Below are positions 18,225 to 26,864 of a stretch of DNA of 64,000 nucleotides, piece after piece. The first letter of the stretch is position 1; each line of letters opens with the position of its first letter. The notes beneath the pieces are model-generated. The model saw only the letters and a list, made by a program, of their open reading frames with translations, ran no database searches and had not been told where the DNA came from. This DNA is from Lachnoclostridium sp. UBA1308. Lineage in GTDB: Bacteria > Bacillota > Clostridia > Lachnospirales > Lachnospiraceae. The stretch is taken from assembly GCA_002307215.1 (NCBI GenBank), contig DBTU01000055.1, forward strand, positions 34,612-98,611, read 5' to 3'. Position numbers and translations under genes: made by a program.

Positions 18225-19394
18225 TCATAGCTTAGGCGAAGTCGTAACTGCAACTATCGTAATTGACAGTAAAAACAATACCGCTCCGACGAATACGGCT
18301 TTCAAAAGCATGGATACTGATTTGGCGGATGCACTGATGCATTCAATAAACCTTTTATCGGAAATTGGCTGTAGTGCAGCACTGCCCACCTTATATAAAA
18401 CAGTGATTACAAGCAGTTTTATCAAAGGAATGGCACATATTCCCAGTAGCACAAGAACTCCTGCCACGCCGATTGCATTTTTCAGAAGAACTCCTGCTCC
18501 TAAAACCGTCTCGGTTACTCCCCCCAGCGCATCCCCTATTGCCGGTATAGCTTCCGATGCCTTTAACAGTGCTGACCGCTTCACTTGATCCGCAACAGGA
18601 ACTACCAGACCCTGGATTACATTGAACCCAATAACAAGTGCAAGCAAGCTCTTAAGCAACCAATCGATTGCGGTGGAAAATAGTCCTGCCAGCTTGGAGA
18701 GCGTGTCCTCCTTTGACATATTATTAACCAACGTGATAATCAGATAGAAGTTAATCATTGGTATCACAACCTTCACGATAATAAAATCCACCAAGGTAAT
18801 TAATCCAAGCGCAGCTTCATAATATACCATCGAGGTTGTGGTACCGGAGCAGAAGGCAACCGACATCAGGTAAGTAGGTACCAAAGCCCTCATAAAATCC
18901 AGAATGGCACCTACAGCAACCGCTGCAATCTGGGACGCGGCTATAAAGGAGCTAATCAGTAACGCAAACAGCAATAAGTAGGTAATATAGTAGCCGGTTT
19001 CCGATACATGATTATTTTTAAAAGCCATGGACAGATTGGTAAAAAGTGCCGCGATGAGTGCAATGGTAAGCATACTGGTGAAGGTACTCATATTGCTTTT
19101 AAGTTCCTGCCTGACAGCCTTAAGCAGTTGATCACTGATGGCAGAAATCGAAAATGTTTCCTCTCCGCTCATCAGTTTGTTTACATACCCGTTAAAATCA
19201 AATGTTTTTTCCCCACCCATTACATTATTTATCACCTCCTGTATCTCCGAATAATCGTATTTATCTGTAGTATCGCTAATGGAACTTGCACTTACCGACT
19301 TGGTATTCGAGAAGGATAAGAGCAGTATGGCAATAAAAAGGACTAGCTTCTTTATATGAATTATGTATGTTCCATTTGACCTTCCATTCATCAT
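18225..19394 (-). CDS. spoIIIAE: Stage III sporulation protein AE
   Basis: 389 residues with a leading hydrophobic signal-like segment (KKLVLFIAILLLSFSNTKSVSASS) and about seven further membrane helices. The family is a core membrane component of the SpoIIIA-SpoIIQ feeding channel. Start at 19394 follows GGAGG and directly abuts the end of spoIIIAD. Key family stretch: LVVPVADQVKRSALLKASEAIPAIGDALGGVTETVLGAGVLLKN (in part). Confidence 0.95.
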   Translation of the reverse strand: MMNGRSNGTYIIHIKKLVLFIAILLLSFSNTKSVSASSISDTTDKYDYSEIQEVINNVMGGEKTFDFNGYVNKLMSGEETFSISAISDQLLKAVRQELKSNMSTFTSMLTIALIAALFTNLSMAFKNNHVSETGYYITYLLLFALLISSFIAASQIAAVAVGAILDFMRALVPTYLMSVAFCSGTTTSMVYYEAALGLITLVDFIIVKVVIPMINFYLIITLVNNMSKEDTLSKLAGLFSTAIDWLLKSLLALVIGFNVIQGLVVPVADQVKRSALLKASEAIPAIGDALGGVTETVLGAGVLLKNAIGVAGVLVLLGICAIPLIKLLVITVLYKVGSAALQPISDKRFIECISASAKSVSMLLKAVFVGAVLFLLSITIVAVTTSPKL

Positions 19395-19778
19395 TTACGC
19401 CTCCAAAAAACTATTGACAGTATCAAGTATCGACAGCAGAATTGGCATACTGATTGCCAGAATTGTCAATTTGCCCACAATTTCTATTTGTTCGCCGATT
19501 GCTTGGTATCCGGAATCCTTACAAAGAGAGGAGGATATTTCAGTTACATAAGTGATGCCGATAATCTTAATCAAAATTCCTACATAAGCCTTATTCATTT
19601 TAATATAGCCCTGAAGCTGCTCAATGGCATCCAGTATTATCTGAAGCTTGCTAATGCCCCAGAGTAAGATGAGAATACAAGCTGCGATACTGATATATAA
19701 GGAGTACTCTTCCTTACCCTTTCGAAAAATAATTGCAAGTACCGCGACTATGACACCTATTACAGCAATCTTTATCAT
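19395..19778 (-). CDS. spoIIIAD: Stage III sporulation protein AD
   Basis: 127 residues with four hydrophobic segments and the family pattern KIIGITYVTEISSSLCKDSGYQAIGEQIEI (in part). Membrane component of the channel. It ends exactly where spoIIIAE begins. Confidence 0.95.
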   Translation of the reverse strand: MIKIAVIGVIVAVLAIIFRKGKEEYSLYISIAACILILLWGISKLQIILDAIEQLQGYIKMNKAYVGILIKIIGITYVTEISSSLCKDSGYQAIGEQIEIVGKLTILAISMPILLSILDTVNSFLEA

Positions 19779-19817
19779 AGAATCCCTGTGCCTTTCATGG
19801 ATGATAATTCGGTCTCC

Positions 19818-20015
19818 TTATACGATGTCAAACAATTGCTGTATCGTTACAAACAGCTCGGTGATATGCGGCAAAAGCCACAAAAGAACGAGTACCAGTC
19901 CGGCGAGGCTTGTCAGAAATGCCAGTTCATCCCTTCCTGACTGCTTTAGGATTTGATTCAATAGGGAGACTAATATTCCAACCACTGCAATTCTTAATAT
20001 AAAATAAACATCCAT
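19818..20015 (-). CDS. spoIIIAC: Stage III sporulation protein AC
   Basis: 65-residue protein with two membrane helices and the conserved LLNQILKQSGRDELAFLTSLAG stretch (given in part). Normal family length. Similar in its topology to the first half of SpoIIIAD. Lies between AB and AD. Confidence 0.95.
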   Translation of the reverse strand: MDVYFILRIAVVGILVSLLNQILKQSGRDELAFLTSLAGLVLVLLWLLPHITELFVTIQQLFDIV

Positions 20016-20053
20016 TCGTTACCTCCATCCCACATGTTCTGCGGTCTTATTTG

Positions 20054-20578
20054 TCAGATCATTATGATAATGATAAATAATCCCGCCATGATTCCCAGTG
20101 TATTGTAAAGATATGATTTTTCCTTTATTGTCTTTGACAATTCTTTAATTTCATCCTCAAGCTGTGAAATAAATAAATCAATGGTATTCATCTGCATATC
20201 CTTATCCAGATAACCCAGGTTATCGCCAAACTGGATCAAATGTAACTTGTCCTTCTTCGATAGGGATGTGCCTGCTAATTCCTTTTGGACCGCCGCCTTC
20301 CATATCTCAGAAAATGTATGGCCTGAAAGCTCATTCAGCTTTGAGCTGACATGCGTAAAGAAAGCATTGTAATTTCCGTTGTGCCTTCTTGTGATAGAGC
20401 TGATTGCTTCCGGCAGAGGAGTATTGGCATATCGAATATCCCCTCTTAGCAGCCCGATCATTTTTTTAAGCTCCTTTAGGTCATTAATTCTACATCTCAT
20501 CTCATTACTGAAAAAGAAGCCCATTCCGGTCGATGAGACGATGACAAGAATGCAGCCGATAATCTTCATGATTAGCAT
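20054..20578 (-). CDS. spoIIIAB: Stage III sporulation protein AB
   Basis: 174 residues with a hydrophobic helix at each end and the central GspF-like helical domain; conserved LKKMIGLLRGDIRYANTPLPEAI and QFGDNLGYLDKDMQ. In the family it resembles a type II secretion platform protein partnering SpoIIIAA. Confidence 0.95.
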   Translation of the reverse strand: MLIMKIIGCILVIVSSTGMGFFFSNEMRCRINDLKELKKMIGLLRGDIRYANTPLPEAISSITRRHNGNYNAFFTHVSSKLNELSGHTFSEIWKAAVQKELAGTSLSKKDKLHLIQFGDNLGYLDKDMQMNTIDLFISQLEDEIKELSKTIKEKSYLYNTLGIMAGLFIIIIMI

Positions 20579-20599
20579 ATAGTTTGTCCTCCTTTCAAT

Positions 20600-21562
20600 T
20601 TAATGCCCAGATACATACAGACTCTTTCCGTCACAATCATATATTTCCTCCAGATGTCCGATCTCTGCTATATTACTCAAGATGATATAACGTTCAAACA
20701 GTCTTTTCTTGACCAGATTACTGAGTACCGGTTTCTTTTTGATATCTTCAATTGAATTGCCATGGACTGTTGCAATCAGCTTACAGCCGCACCCAAGAAC
20801 ATAATCAACGGCCTCCAGCTCTTCCTTAGAGCCAATCTCATCCACTGCAATAATCTGTGGGGACATGGATCTTATCAGCATCATCATTCCCTTAGCCTTC
20901 GGGCAGCAATCCAGAATGTCTGTCCTAATACCCAGTTCATTTTGGGGCGTTCCCATGTAGCAGGCACCTATTTCCGAGCGTTCATCAACAACCCCTACAC
21001 TCATTCCGGCAAGAGTTCTGCTACCATTGGAAAGCTGCCTGATAATATCACGAAGCAGTGTTGTTTTACCGCATCTGGGTGGTGAGATAATTAACGTATG
21101 ATAAATACCATTTGCTTGCCGGTTAATCAGATATGGCAGAACCCGGTCGGCGCATCCCTTAACTTGATGTGCTAGACGAATGTTGATAAAAGAAATATGC
21201 TTCATTCCCTTAATCAAATCATCCTCTATGATAATTTTTCCGGCAATTCCTATTCTGTGTCCGCCGTTAATCGTGATAAAGCCCTGCTTAATCTCATCCT
21301 CAAACGCATAGAGTGAATAATTACTTATGTATTCCATCGTTTCACGGATCTCATTTTTGGTAATCAGAACCGCCTTTGAAGGATTGTCCGTAAATACAGC
21401 CTCCTCCGTTACGAAGCTTTCCTTATTTGAATAGATTATCATAAGGGGTGCGTTCATTCGCAGCCTGATTTCCTGCAGCTTATCAAAATCAATGACCAAC
21501 TTTCCAAAAATTGTCCTAAGCTTGATTGAAAATATCTTCAACAGCTCGTCTTTCGTATTCAT
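20600..21562 (-). CDS. spoIIIAA: Stage III sporulation protein AA, secretion-type ATPase
   Basis: 320 residues from the ATG at 21562, which follows GGGGGAG; an upstream ATG at 21601 would span that site. Walker A is SPPRCGKTTLLRDI, Walker B is MIAVDEIGS-like (QIIAVDEIGSKEE). It is a GspE/VirB11-like AAA ATPase thought to power or assemble the channel. First gene of the operon, which is under sigma-E in Bacillus; a weak sigma-E-like pair (GAATATT, then AATATATT) lies 60 to 90 bp upstream but I do not rely on it. Confidence 0.96.
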   Translation of the reverse strand: MNTKDELLKIFSIKLRTIFGKLVIDFDKLQEIRLRMNAPLMIIYSNKESFVTEEAVFTDNPSKAVLITKNEIRETMEYISNYSLYAFEDEIKQGFITINGGHRIGIAGKIIIEDDLIKGMKHISFINIRLAHQVKGCADRVLPYLINRQANGIYHTLIISPPRCGKTTLLRDIIRQLSNGSRTLAGMSVGVVDERSEIGACYMGTPQNELGIRTDILDCCPKAKGMMMLIRSMSPQIIAVDEIGSKEELEAVDYVLGCGCKLIATVHGNSIEDIKKKPVLSNLVKKRLFERYIILSNIAEIGHLEEIYDCDGKSLYVSGH

Positions 21563-21902
21563 CTGCTCTCCCCCCTCTTGCTCCTTCGACAGCTTATCCA
21601 CTCTCTGTTAGAACAATATATTCTTACCTGGGGAAAATATTCCGTACAGAATGAAGACTTTACAAAAATAAGTAAACTCATAGAAATTCAGAAAAATGTA
21701 TTAGATGATCAAGAGGAGTTAAAGTTCAGCCTAATAAGGATACTTCTCATTGAAGGCTTAACTGTTACAAAGAAGGATACAAATATCAGAATTTAATTGC
21801 ATAATCCATAGGATTATATTATTCTGTTTTTAAATACTTACGGAACGAAGCTGAGAGTGCCACCACCCAAATTCGCGGTTTTACGGCAGAATGGAGATTA
21901 TT

Positions 21903-22694
21903 ATGAGATATGGATTAATCGGAGAAAGATTAGGACACAGCTATTCTAAAATCATACATGAAAAGCTGGCAGACTATACCTATGATCTAATACCCCTAAC
22001 CAGGGAAGAATTAGTTTCCTTCATGCAGAAAAAGGACTTTACCGCGATTAATGTTACCATCCCTTACAAGCAGGAGGTCATCCCCTATCTGGATGAACTC
22101 GATCCGCTGGCGAAGGAGATTGGAGCGGTCAATACGATTGTCAATCGGTCCGGACACTATATCGGCTATAATACGGATTTTTACGGATTTGTATATCTGC
22201 TGACGAAGAATCAGATTGACGTGTTTGGCAAGAAATGTCTGATACTTGGAAACGGTGGCACTTCACATACGGTACGTGCCGTACTGAAGCACCTGGGAGC
22301 GTCTGAAATACTGGTAGTGAGCAGAAACGCATCCGATGCTGTGGAGACAGATTTAAGTGAAGGCTTTCAAACGATAACTTACGAGGAATGTTACGACAAA
22401 CATACGGATGCCAAAGTCATTATTAATACAACTCCGCTTGGTATGTACCCTAACATGGATGCCTCCCCGCTTGATCTAATCACTTTTACATCTTGCGAGG
22501 CAGTCGTTGACGCAATTTTTAATCCCCTAAGAACCAAGCTCGCTCTTCAAGCAGAGGAACTTGGAATTAAAGCTGTTACCGGTCTTGAGATGCTGGTTGC
22601 CCAGGCAAAGCAGGCGATTGAATATTTTCTTGATAAGAAGCTGGAGGATCAGGTAATTGAAGAGGTATATCAGGAGATGCTGAAGGTGATATAA
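21903..22694 (+). CDS. aroE: Shikimate dehydrogenase
   Basis: Reduces 3-dehydroshikimate with NADPH. The 263 residues open with the substrate-binding MRYGLIGERLGHSYSKIIHE and hold NVTIPYKQEVIPYLDELD (catalytic Lys), GAVNTIV, the cofactor loop LILGNGGTSHTV and NTTPLGMYP. ATG at 21903 has GGAG six bases upstream. It is the only gene on its strand in this part and is divergent from the spoIIIA operon. Confidence 0.97.
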   Translation: MRYGLIGERLGHSYSKIIHEKLADYTYDLIPLTREELVSFMQKKDFTAINVTIPYKQEVIPYLDELDPLAKEIGAVNTIVNRSGHYIGYNTDFYGFVYLLTKNQIDVFGKKCLILGNGGTSHTVRAVLKHLGASEILVVSRNASDAVETDLSEGFQTITYEECYDKHTDAKVIINTTPLGMYPNMDASPLDLITFTSCEAVVDAIFNPLRTKLALQAEELGIKAVTGLEMLVAQAKQAIEYFLDKKLEDQVIEEVYQEMLKVI

Positions 22695-22701
22695 TAGAAA
22701 A

Positions 22702-22729
22702 GCTGTTGTCTGATCAAACAGGCAACAGC
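22702..22729 (+). terminator. Hairpin after aroE
   Basis: Arms GCTGTTGTCTG and CAGGCAACAGC with one G-T pair, starting 8 bp after the stop. The tail GATATCATTT is a poor U-run. Confidence 0.5.
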
Positions 22730-22802
22730 GATATCATTTCATATACGAATACAAAAAATTCTCCATTGCATTGCGCATCTATCAATTCCATATAATAGTA
22801 AT

Positions 22803-23273
22803 TTATTCCCCTATATAAGGGCTCTTTTCATAAATCCTTTTCTCGAAATCATAGCTCTCAACATATGGTTCCTTGTTCAAGTAAATCCACTTTTGAATAT
22901 AAATTGGCTTGAATTCAAACAACCTTTCATTTAGTAGCGCAGAATATTTATCATAAGAGGCTTTATAGTATTCTTTGTACAAGTCACTAAAGACCTGATT
23001 ATCTAAGGGATGCCCCATTTCTTTGCATATTCCTTCTATCTGGACATTTTCAATACATAATGCTGCATTATGATTTCTCTGTAATTGTTCATACTTTCTA
23101 GAATTTTGATCAGTTTGAAAATAGAACAGTTTATCCAAAATCACTACACTCATCATTCTCGATGTTACTTTATCATTGAATGATGTAGACAGCACCATTT
23201 TCATATTATTTCCAAGCTGTTCAAATAATATGGAACATTGTATATCAAAACCTTCCAATGTTAATTCCTCCAT
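22803..23273 (-). CDS. Pyridoxamine 5'-phosphate oxidase-like FMN-binding protein
   Basis: 156 residues with the split-barrel pattern of this superfamily (MVLSTSFNDKVTSRMMSVVILDKLFYFQTDQNSRKYEQLQ in part; NHNAALCIENVQIEG). Such proteins bind FMN, F420 or heme; substrate is not predictable. Start at 23273 lies in a plain context and no neighbour gives a hint. It has no signal or membrane segment. Confidence 0.75.
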   Translation of the reverse strand: MEELTLEGFDIQCSILFEQLGNNMKMVLSTSFNDKVTSRMMSVVILDKLFYFQTDQNSRKYEQLQRNHNAALCIENVQIEGICKEMGHPLDNQVFSDLYKEYYKASYDKYSALLNERLFEFKPIYIQKWIYLNKEPYVESYDFEKRIYEKSPYIGE

Positions 23274-23447
23274 AACTTCATCCCGACCTACCCATTTCTT
23301 AAATTTTCCATAATATAGATGTATTATATTACTCTTTATTTGTTTTTTCTACATAAACTATAATAATTCTTTTTATATCGCTAAATATTATTCTTTATTT
23401 ATTACCAACTCGTATTATTATAGGTTCCTTTGCTCTTACATTCATTG

Positions 23448-23507
23448 TTTTAAGAAACATAAAAATAACGCAATCCATAGAAAATCTTAATTTTCCATGA
23501 ATTGCGC
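23448..23507 (-). terminator. Terminator of the flavodoxin-ferredoxin gene; copy A of a duplicated terminator
   Basis: Long hairpin (minus-strand arms begin CGCAATTCATGGAAAA and end TTTTCTATGGATTGCG) followed by TTATTTTTATG. It shares most of its 60 bp with the efp terminator at 27452-27512. Confidence 0.85.
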
Positions 23508-23528
23508 CTGTTTAATAATTTTACAACA

Positions 23529-23547
23529 GACTAAGCTCTCTTTATAT
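23529..23547 (-). repeat. Copy of the efp 3' end, outside efp
   Basis: 18 of 19 bases equal the last codons and stop region of efp (27614-27632). It lies 22 bp upstream of terminator copy A, in the 350-bp gene-free gap 23274-23622. Confidence 0.7.
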
Positions 23548-23622
23548 TGCGATGCCAGAAAATACCGGATTCCATGCCTTTTTGAATGCTATTTACACAT
23601 GTAGCATAGAAACGTAAACATT

Positions 23623-24429
23623 CTACTCCATACTACTTCTGCTGTTCTCCTTGCTCAGAAGGAGCTCATGTATAACATTCGGATTATAATACCTTTTTCT
23701 CTTTTGGGTTTTATTCTTCCAGTTAATCGCACTCTTTGGACAGGATTGCAGGCATCCCATGCAAAATTCACAGTGATGCTGCCACTCCGGTTTACCCTCA
23801 ACCAGCTTTATATTCTTTACACTGCATGCCTTTTGACACCTTCCACATCCGATGCAAGTATCGCTAACCACAAATTCCTTATCTTTCGTAGGATACTTTT
23901 TCACTATCAGTTGATTCAACTGTTTCCCTATCAGGTGATCAATAAATAATTTACTATGCTCAAATCGTATCTGTTCTTTCACTTTTACGACTTTAGCGAT
24001 ATATTCTAATTTCTCTTTTTCCTTTTTGAATTTTTCTTCTTGCTTCTCCGGCAAATCAGCATCGTATATAAGGATATAATTATCAGGCATTATTACATAA
24101 AATCCCGCCGACAAATGTCTATCCTGCCTTTTTAAAATATCATCTATCTGATCGAGTGAAGCCCCCGGGGTTCCACCGCAGGTTGCGATTGCATATATGT
24201 AGGTTCCTTTGCTTACTTTTAAATCACCTAAGAATTTCTTAACTATGTTAGGAATCCCCCAAAAATAAGTAGGAAATACTATTCCTACTCTATCAACATC
24301 GTTATAATCGCTATCACTAATATCTGCTATATTAGCAACTTCGCAATCCGCTAGTTTACCCGATAAATCTTTTGCCACCTGATAACTGTTACCCGTCCCG
24401 CTAAAATAAAAAACTACATTTTCCTTCAT
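23623..24429 (-). CDS. EFR1-type flavodoxin/ferredoxin fusion protein
   Basis: 268 residues. An N-terminal flavodoxin-like domain (VVFYFSGTGNSYQVAKDL as FMN loop; ATCGGTPGASLDQI) is followed by two 4Fe-4S motifs, CIGCGRCQKAC and CEFCMGCLQSCP. This layout is that of the EFR1 (flavodoxin-ferredoxin) family of anaerobes, assumed to carry electrons; partners unknown. The ATG at 24429 with AGGAGG seven bases upstream is preferred to the ATG at 24444. An ArsR-type regulator gene lies 138 bp upstream on the same strand. Confidence 0.88.
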   Translation of the reverse strand: MKENVVFYFSGTGNSYQVAKDLSGKLADCEVANIADISDSDYNDVDRVGIVFPTYFWGIPNIVKKFLGDLKVSKGTYIYAIATCGGTPGASLDQIDDILKRQDRHLSAGFYVIMPDNYILIYDADLPEKQEEKFKKEKEKLEYIAKVVKVKEQIRFEHSKLFIDHLIGKQLNQLIVKKYPTKDKEFVVSDTCIGCGRCQKACSVKNIKLVEGKPEWQHHCEFCMGCLQSCPKSAINWKNKTQKRKRYYNPNVIHELLLSKENSRSSME

Positions 24430-24514
24430 ACAAATCCTCCTCATTTTATATTTTTCTTATATTTTGTGGTTTTGATTATTGAGCTCGCATGATTACGCAA
24501 AACAATTTTTACGT

Positions 24515-24530
24515 TTCGACATGTATCGAA
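24515..24530. promoter_or_regulatory. Candidate ArsR operator, downstream copy
   Basis: 16-bp inverted repeat TTCGACATGTATCGAA between arsR and the flavodoxin-ferredoxin gene. It shares GTATCGAA and the TTYGA...ATCRAA layout with the site upstream of arsR. Confidence 0.5.
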
Positions 24531-24567
24531 TTGTTACGATATTTTTTTCGGGAATTCCTCTTTCGAT

Positions 24568-24861
24568 TCATTCCCGAAATTTAAATTCATTTCCTATTTC
24601 GTCAATTACATCTTTATTTACGGTAGCAACTAAGAACTTCCCATTCTTGGTTGTTGTTATTAACCCGGCATCACTTAATTCTTTTAAATGATGTGAGATA
24701 GTTGGCGCTCCAATATGGAGATTCTCCACGATTTTCTGCATAAGACAATCGCATCCGGCCTCAAAATCTTTGTGCTCATATTTTAAAATGCTTAAAAAGA
24801 TTTCCAGTCGATTCTCATTGGATAGCGCCTTATGAATTCTTGCTCGTTGTTTTGTATTTAT
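24568..24861 (-). CDS. ArsR-family winged-helix regulator, apparent AUA start
   Basis: 97 residues: RARIHKALSNENRLEIF, then the recognition helix region IGAPTISHHLKELSDAGLI and wing TTTKNGKFLV, a complete ArsR domain with no clear metal-binding cysteine pair beyond CDCLM. No ATG, GTG or TTG is available in frame after the stop just upstream. An ATA at 24861 sits seven bases after a GAGG core (GAGGTG), exactly where a start belongs. Alternatively an ATG at 24874 in another frame plus a one-base slip in the AAAA run at 24850-24853 would give the same protein. Probably autoregulated and controlling the flavodoxin-ferredoxin gene. Confidence 0.8.
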   Translation of the reverse strand: MNTKQRARIHKALSNENRLEIFLSILKYEHKDFEAGCDCLMQKIVENLHIGAPTISHHLKELSDAGLITTTKNGKFLVATVNKDVIDEIGNEFKFRE

Positions 24862-24874
24862 TCCGGCACCTCAT

Positions 24875-24890
24875 TTCGATACTTATCAAA
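24875..24890. promoter_or_regulatory. Candidate ArsR operator, upstream copy
   Basis: 16-bp imperfect inverted repeat (minus strand TTTGATAAGTATCGAA) directly upstream of the arsR start region. Confidence 0.5.
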
Positions 24891-25018
24891 CTATGACAAA
24901 GTTAACACACTACTATTTGAATGTCAAATATAAATTATTAATGTTGTTACAACAACTCTTTTTAACTTCATTTTCATGGCCTTTTCACTAAATTATCGCG
25001 ACACTGTGACGACTAATA

Positions 25019-25879
25019 TCATAACCTTAGGCTACCCTTAATCGAAATCACGGCATCTCCACCGATATAAATCACCTTTCTACCGATGATTTTACTGTGA
25101 ATAAAAGAGGGTTTTCCCATGCTTTCTCCCTGGATGAAAATACTTTCCTGCTTCTCATGGATGTGACCCGTTGTAAACAGATAGTATGTAAGTGCTCCAT
25201 TTGATGTTCCGGTTGCAGCTTCCTCATCAATATCATATAGCGGTGCAAAATTCCTGCAGTAGGCTGTTGCATCCTGAGATGACGCATAGTAAAACATATG
25301 AACGCCGACAACATTATGTTTTTCTGAAATTTTGATGACTACATCTCGATTTTGAATCGCATGATCAAGCTTTTCTTTACTATTGACCGGCAATAATATA
25401 TCCGATAACCCGGTGTTTACAATACAAGGTTGTAAACCTTCGAGTCTGTCTTGCGAACAAAGTCCATAAGCCTGATATAATTCAGAACTTTCTTCGAGTG
25501 TCAGTTGTTTTATCAATTCACCTTGTCCCATTTCCATCCATATGAAGTCCGGTTTAACCTCGATATTCAAATTGCCGACCAAGGTGCTAGCAATATAATT
25601 TCCTATTCCAATCTTTTTCTCGTTCCGTAATACGGTAAAGGATGAAATTGTGGCATGTCCGCACAGGTCAATCTCACCTTTTGGAGTAAAATATTTTATT
25701 CTGAACGTATTATGATTTACAGCTTTTACGAAAGCTGTTTCAGAATGCTTCAGTTCCGCAGCAATTTTTTTCATAATCGATACCTCCGGGAAACTTTCAT
25801 TTTCCTCCAGTAATACGACTCCTGCTTGATTACCCCCGAAAATTTGATTAGCAAAAGCATCTACAACGAATAATTCCAT
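25019..25879 (-). CDS. PhzF-family isomerase-like protein
   Basis: 286 residues with the PhzF/diaminopimelate-epimerase double fold: VDAFANQIFGGNQAGVVLL at the start, ELKHSETAFV with the family's Glu, IDLCGHATISSF and DEEAATGTSNGALTYYL. Members are found widely with unknown substrates, so no pathway is proposed. Start at 25879 follows AAGGAG. It ends the minus-strand series 27272-25019 and may be co-transcribed with the ATPase gene upstream. Confidence 0.9.
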   Translation of the reverse strand: MELFVVDAFANQIFGGNQAGVVLLEENESFPEVSIMKKIAAELKHSETAFVKAVNHNTFRIKYFTPKGEIDLCGHATISSFTVLRNEKKIGIGNYIASTLVGNLNIEVKPDFIWMEMGQGELIKQLTLEESSELYQAYGLCSQDRLEGLQPCIVNTGLSDILLPVNSKEKLDHAIQNRDVVIKISEKHNVVGVHMFYYASSQDATAYCRNFAPLYDIDEEAATGTSNGALTYYLFTTGHIHEKQESIFIQGESMGKPSFIHSKIIGRKVIYIGGDAVISIKGSLRL

Positions 25880-25965
25880 AATTAACTCCTTCTATCAGTC
25901 ATGTATTTATTTTTGTGAAAAAATGAATATACTTATCTTCAACTTCTGTTTCTTTTATACCCAAT

Positions 25966-26823
25966 CTATTGAAACTCTTTCTCATGGGTTTTAAAAAAGT
26001 CATAATAAGTGCGTACATTTTCCAAATCTGTCCACCTAGCTGTCTCAACAGGATTCTCATCAAGGTTATAAATTTTTGCTCCACGCATGGCTAGCAGAAA
26101 CGGTGAATGTGTTGATATAATAAATTGACACCCAAAAAAACGCACTGACTCCTCCAGGAAGCTCATCAATTCCATTTGGCGCTTCGGAGAAAGACTGTTT
26201 TCCGGCTCATCCAACAAATATAGCCCATTCTCGCCGATCTTTTCGGTAAAATAAAGGAATGCACTTTCCCCATTGGAATATTCACGTACGTTGTCAATCA
26301 ATTCGCCTCTAACAAAACGTGACTGAGTTTTACGTCTGGAATTATTCACCTTAACCAGCTGTTCATAATCGGCAATTGATTTCATCTGAAATTGGGAGTA
26401 CTTCGCCTCCAAGTATTCATCAAATAGCTCGTCCCGCTTCAAGTTGATTCCTTCATTCAGGTTACGTATATTCAACATATAGTCAAAAACGTCATCGCTG
26501 GTAATGATTCTACTATTATCCGGAATGTCCTCTTCCGTATTCATGTCGCACAGTTTGACATAGTCAGGAAAAAAATTAGATTTATTATAGATAGACGCAC
26601 GGTAGATACCTGTCTTTTCTGCAATAATATTCAGTGCCGTAGATTTCCCGGAACCATTGCCTCCATATAGTATTGTAACCGGCTCAAAATCAAGCCTGTC
26701 AAGATCATGACCCGATAGAATCTTAAATGGGTAAAATGAGTCATAGCAGGTTCTTTGTATACTCATAAAAAAACCATGTTCCGTGTCCGCACTCGGGAAT
26801 GTAATTGATTTTAAATAAATCAT
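25966..26823 (-). CDS. AAA/ABC-type ATPase, single-domain
   Basis: 285 residues. Walker A ILYGGNGSGKSTALNI, a signature-like YSNGESAFLYF, and Walker B GLYLLDEPENSLSPKRQ followed by QFIISTHSPFLLAM. This is the pattern of small soluble SMC/ABC-like ATPases often paired with other genes or acting alone. No nuclease or toxin partner is next to it. Start at 26823 follows GGAG at six bases. Function unknown; some relatives belong to defence loci, but nothing here shows that. Confidence 0.85.
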   Translation of the reverse strand: MIYLKSITFPSADTEHGFFMSIQRTCYDSFYPFKILSGHDLDRLDFEPVTILYGGNGSGKSTALNIIAEKTGIYRASIYNKSNFFPDYVKLCDMNTEEDIPDNSRIITSDDVFDYMLNIRNLNEGINLKRDELFDEYLEAKYSQFQMKSIADYEQLVKVNNSRRKTQSRFVRGELIDNVREYSNGESAFLYFTEKIGENGLYLLDEPENSLSPKRQMELMSFLEESVRFFGCQFIISTHSPFLLAMRGAKIYNLDENPVETARWTDLENVRTYYDFFKTHEKEFQ

Positions 26824-26864
26824 ACTGGTCTCCTAATCTTATTTCGGTAGAGTACTCATTTAAC

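Noticed and set aside
21620..21660. Sigma-E promoter for spoIIIAA
   Set aside because: The best pair matches the minus-10 consensus at only about five of eight bases, so it is not listed as a feature.
21578..21796. Plus-strand 72-residue frame between spoIIIAA and aroE
   Set aside because: It overlaps the spoIIIAA start, has no ribosome binding site and matches no family.
24541..24585. Terminator after arsR (stem TTTCGGGAA/TTCCCGAAA)
   Set aside because: The hairpin includes the arsR stop but no T-run follows on the minus strand.
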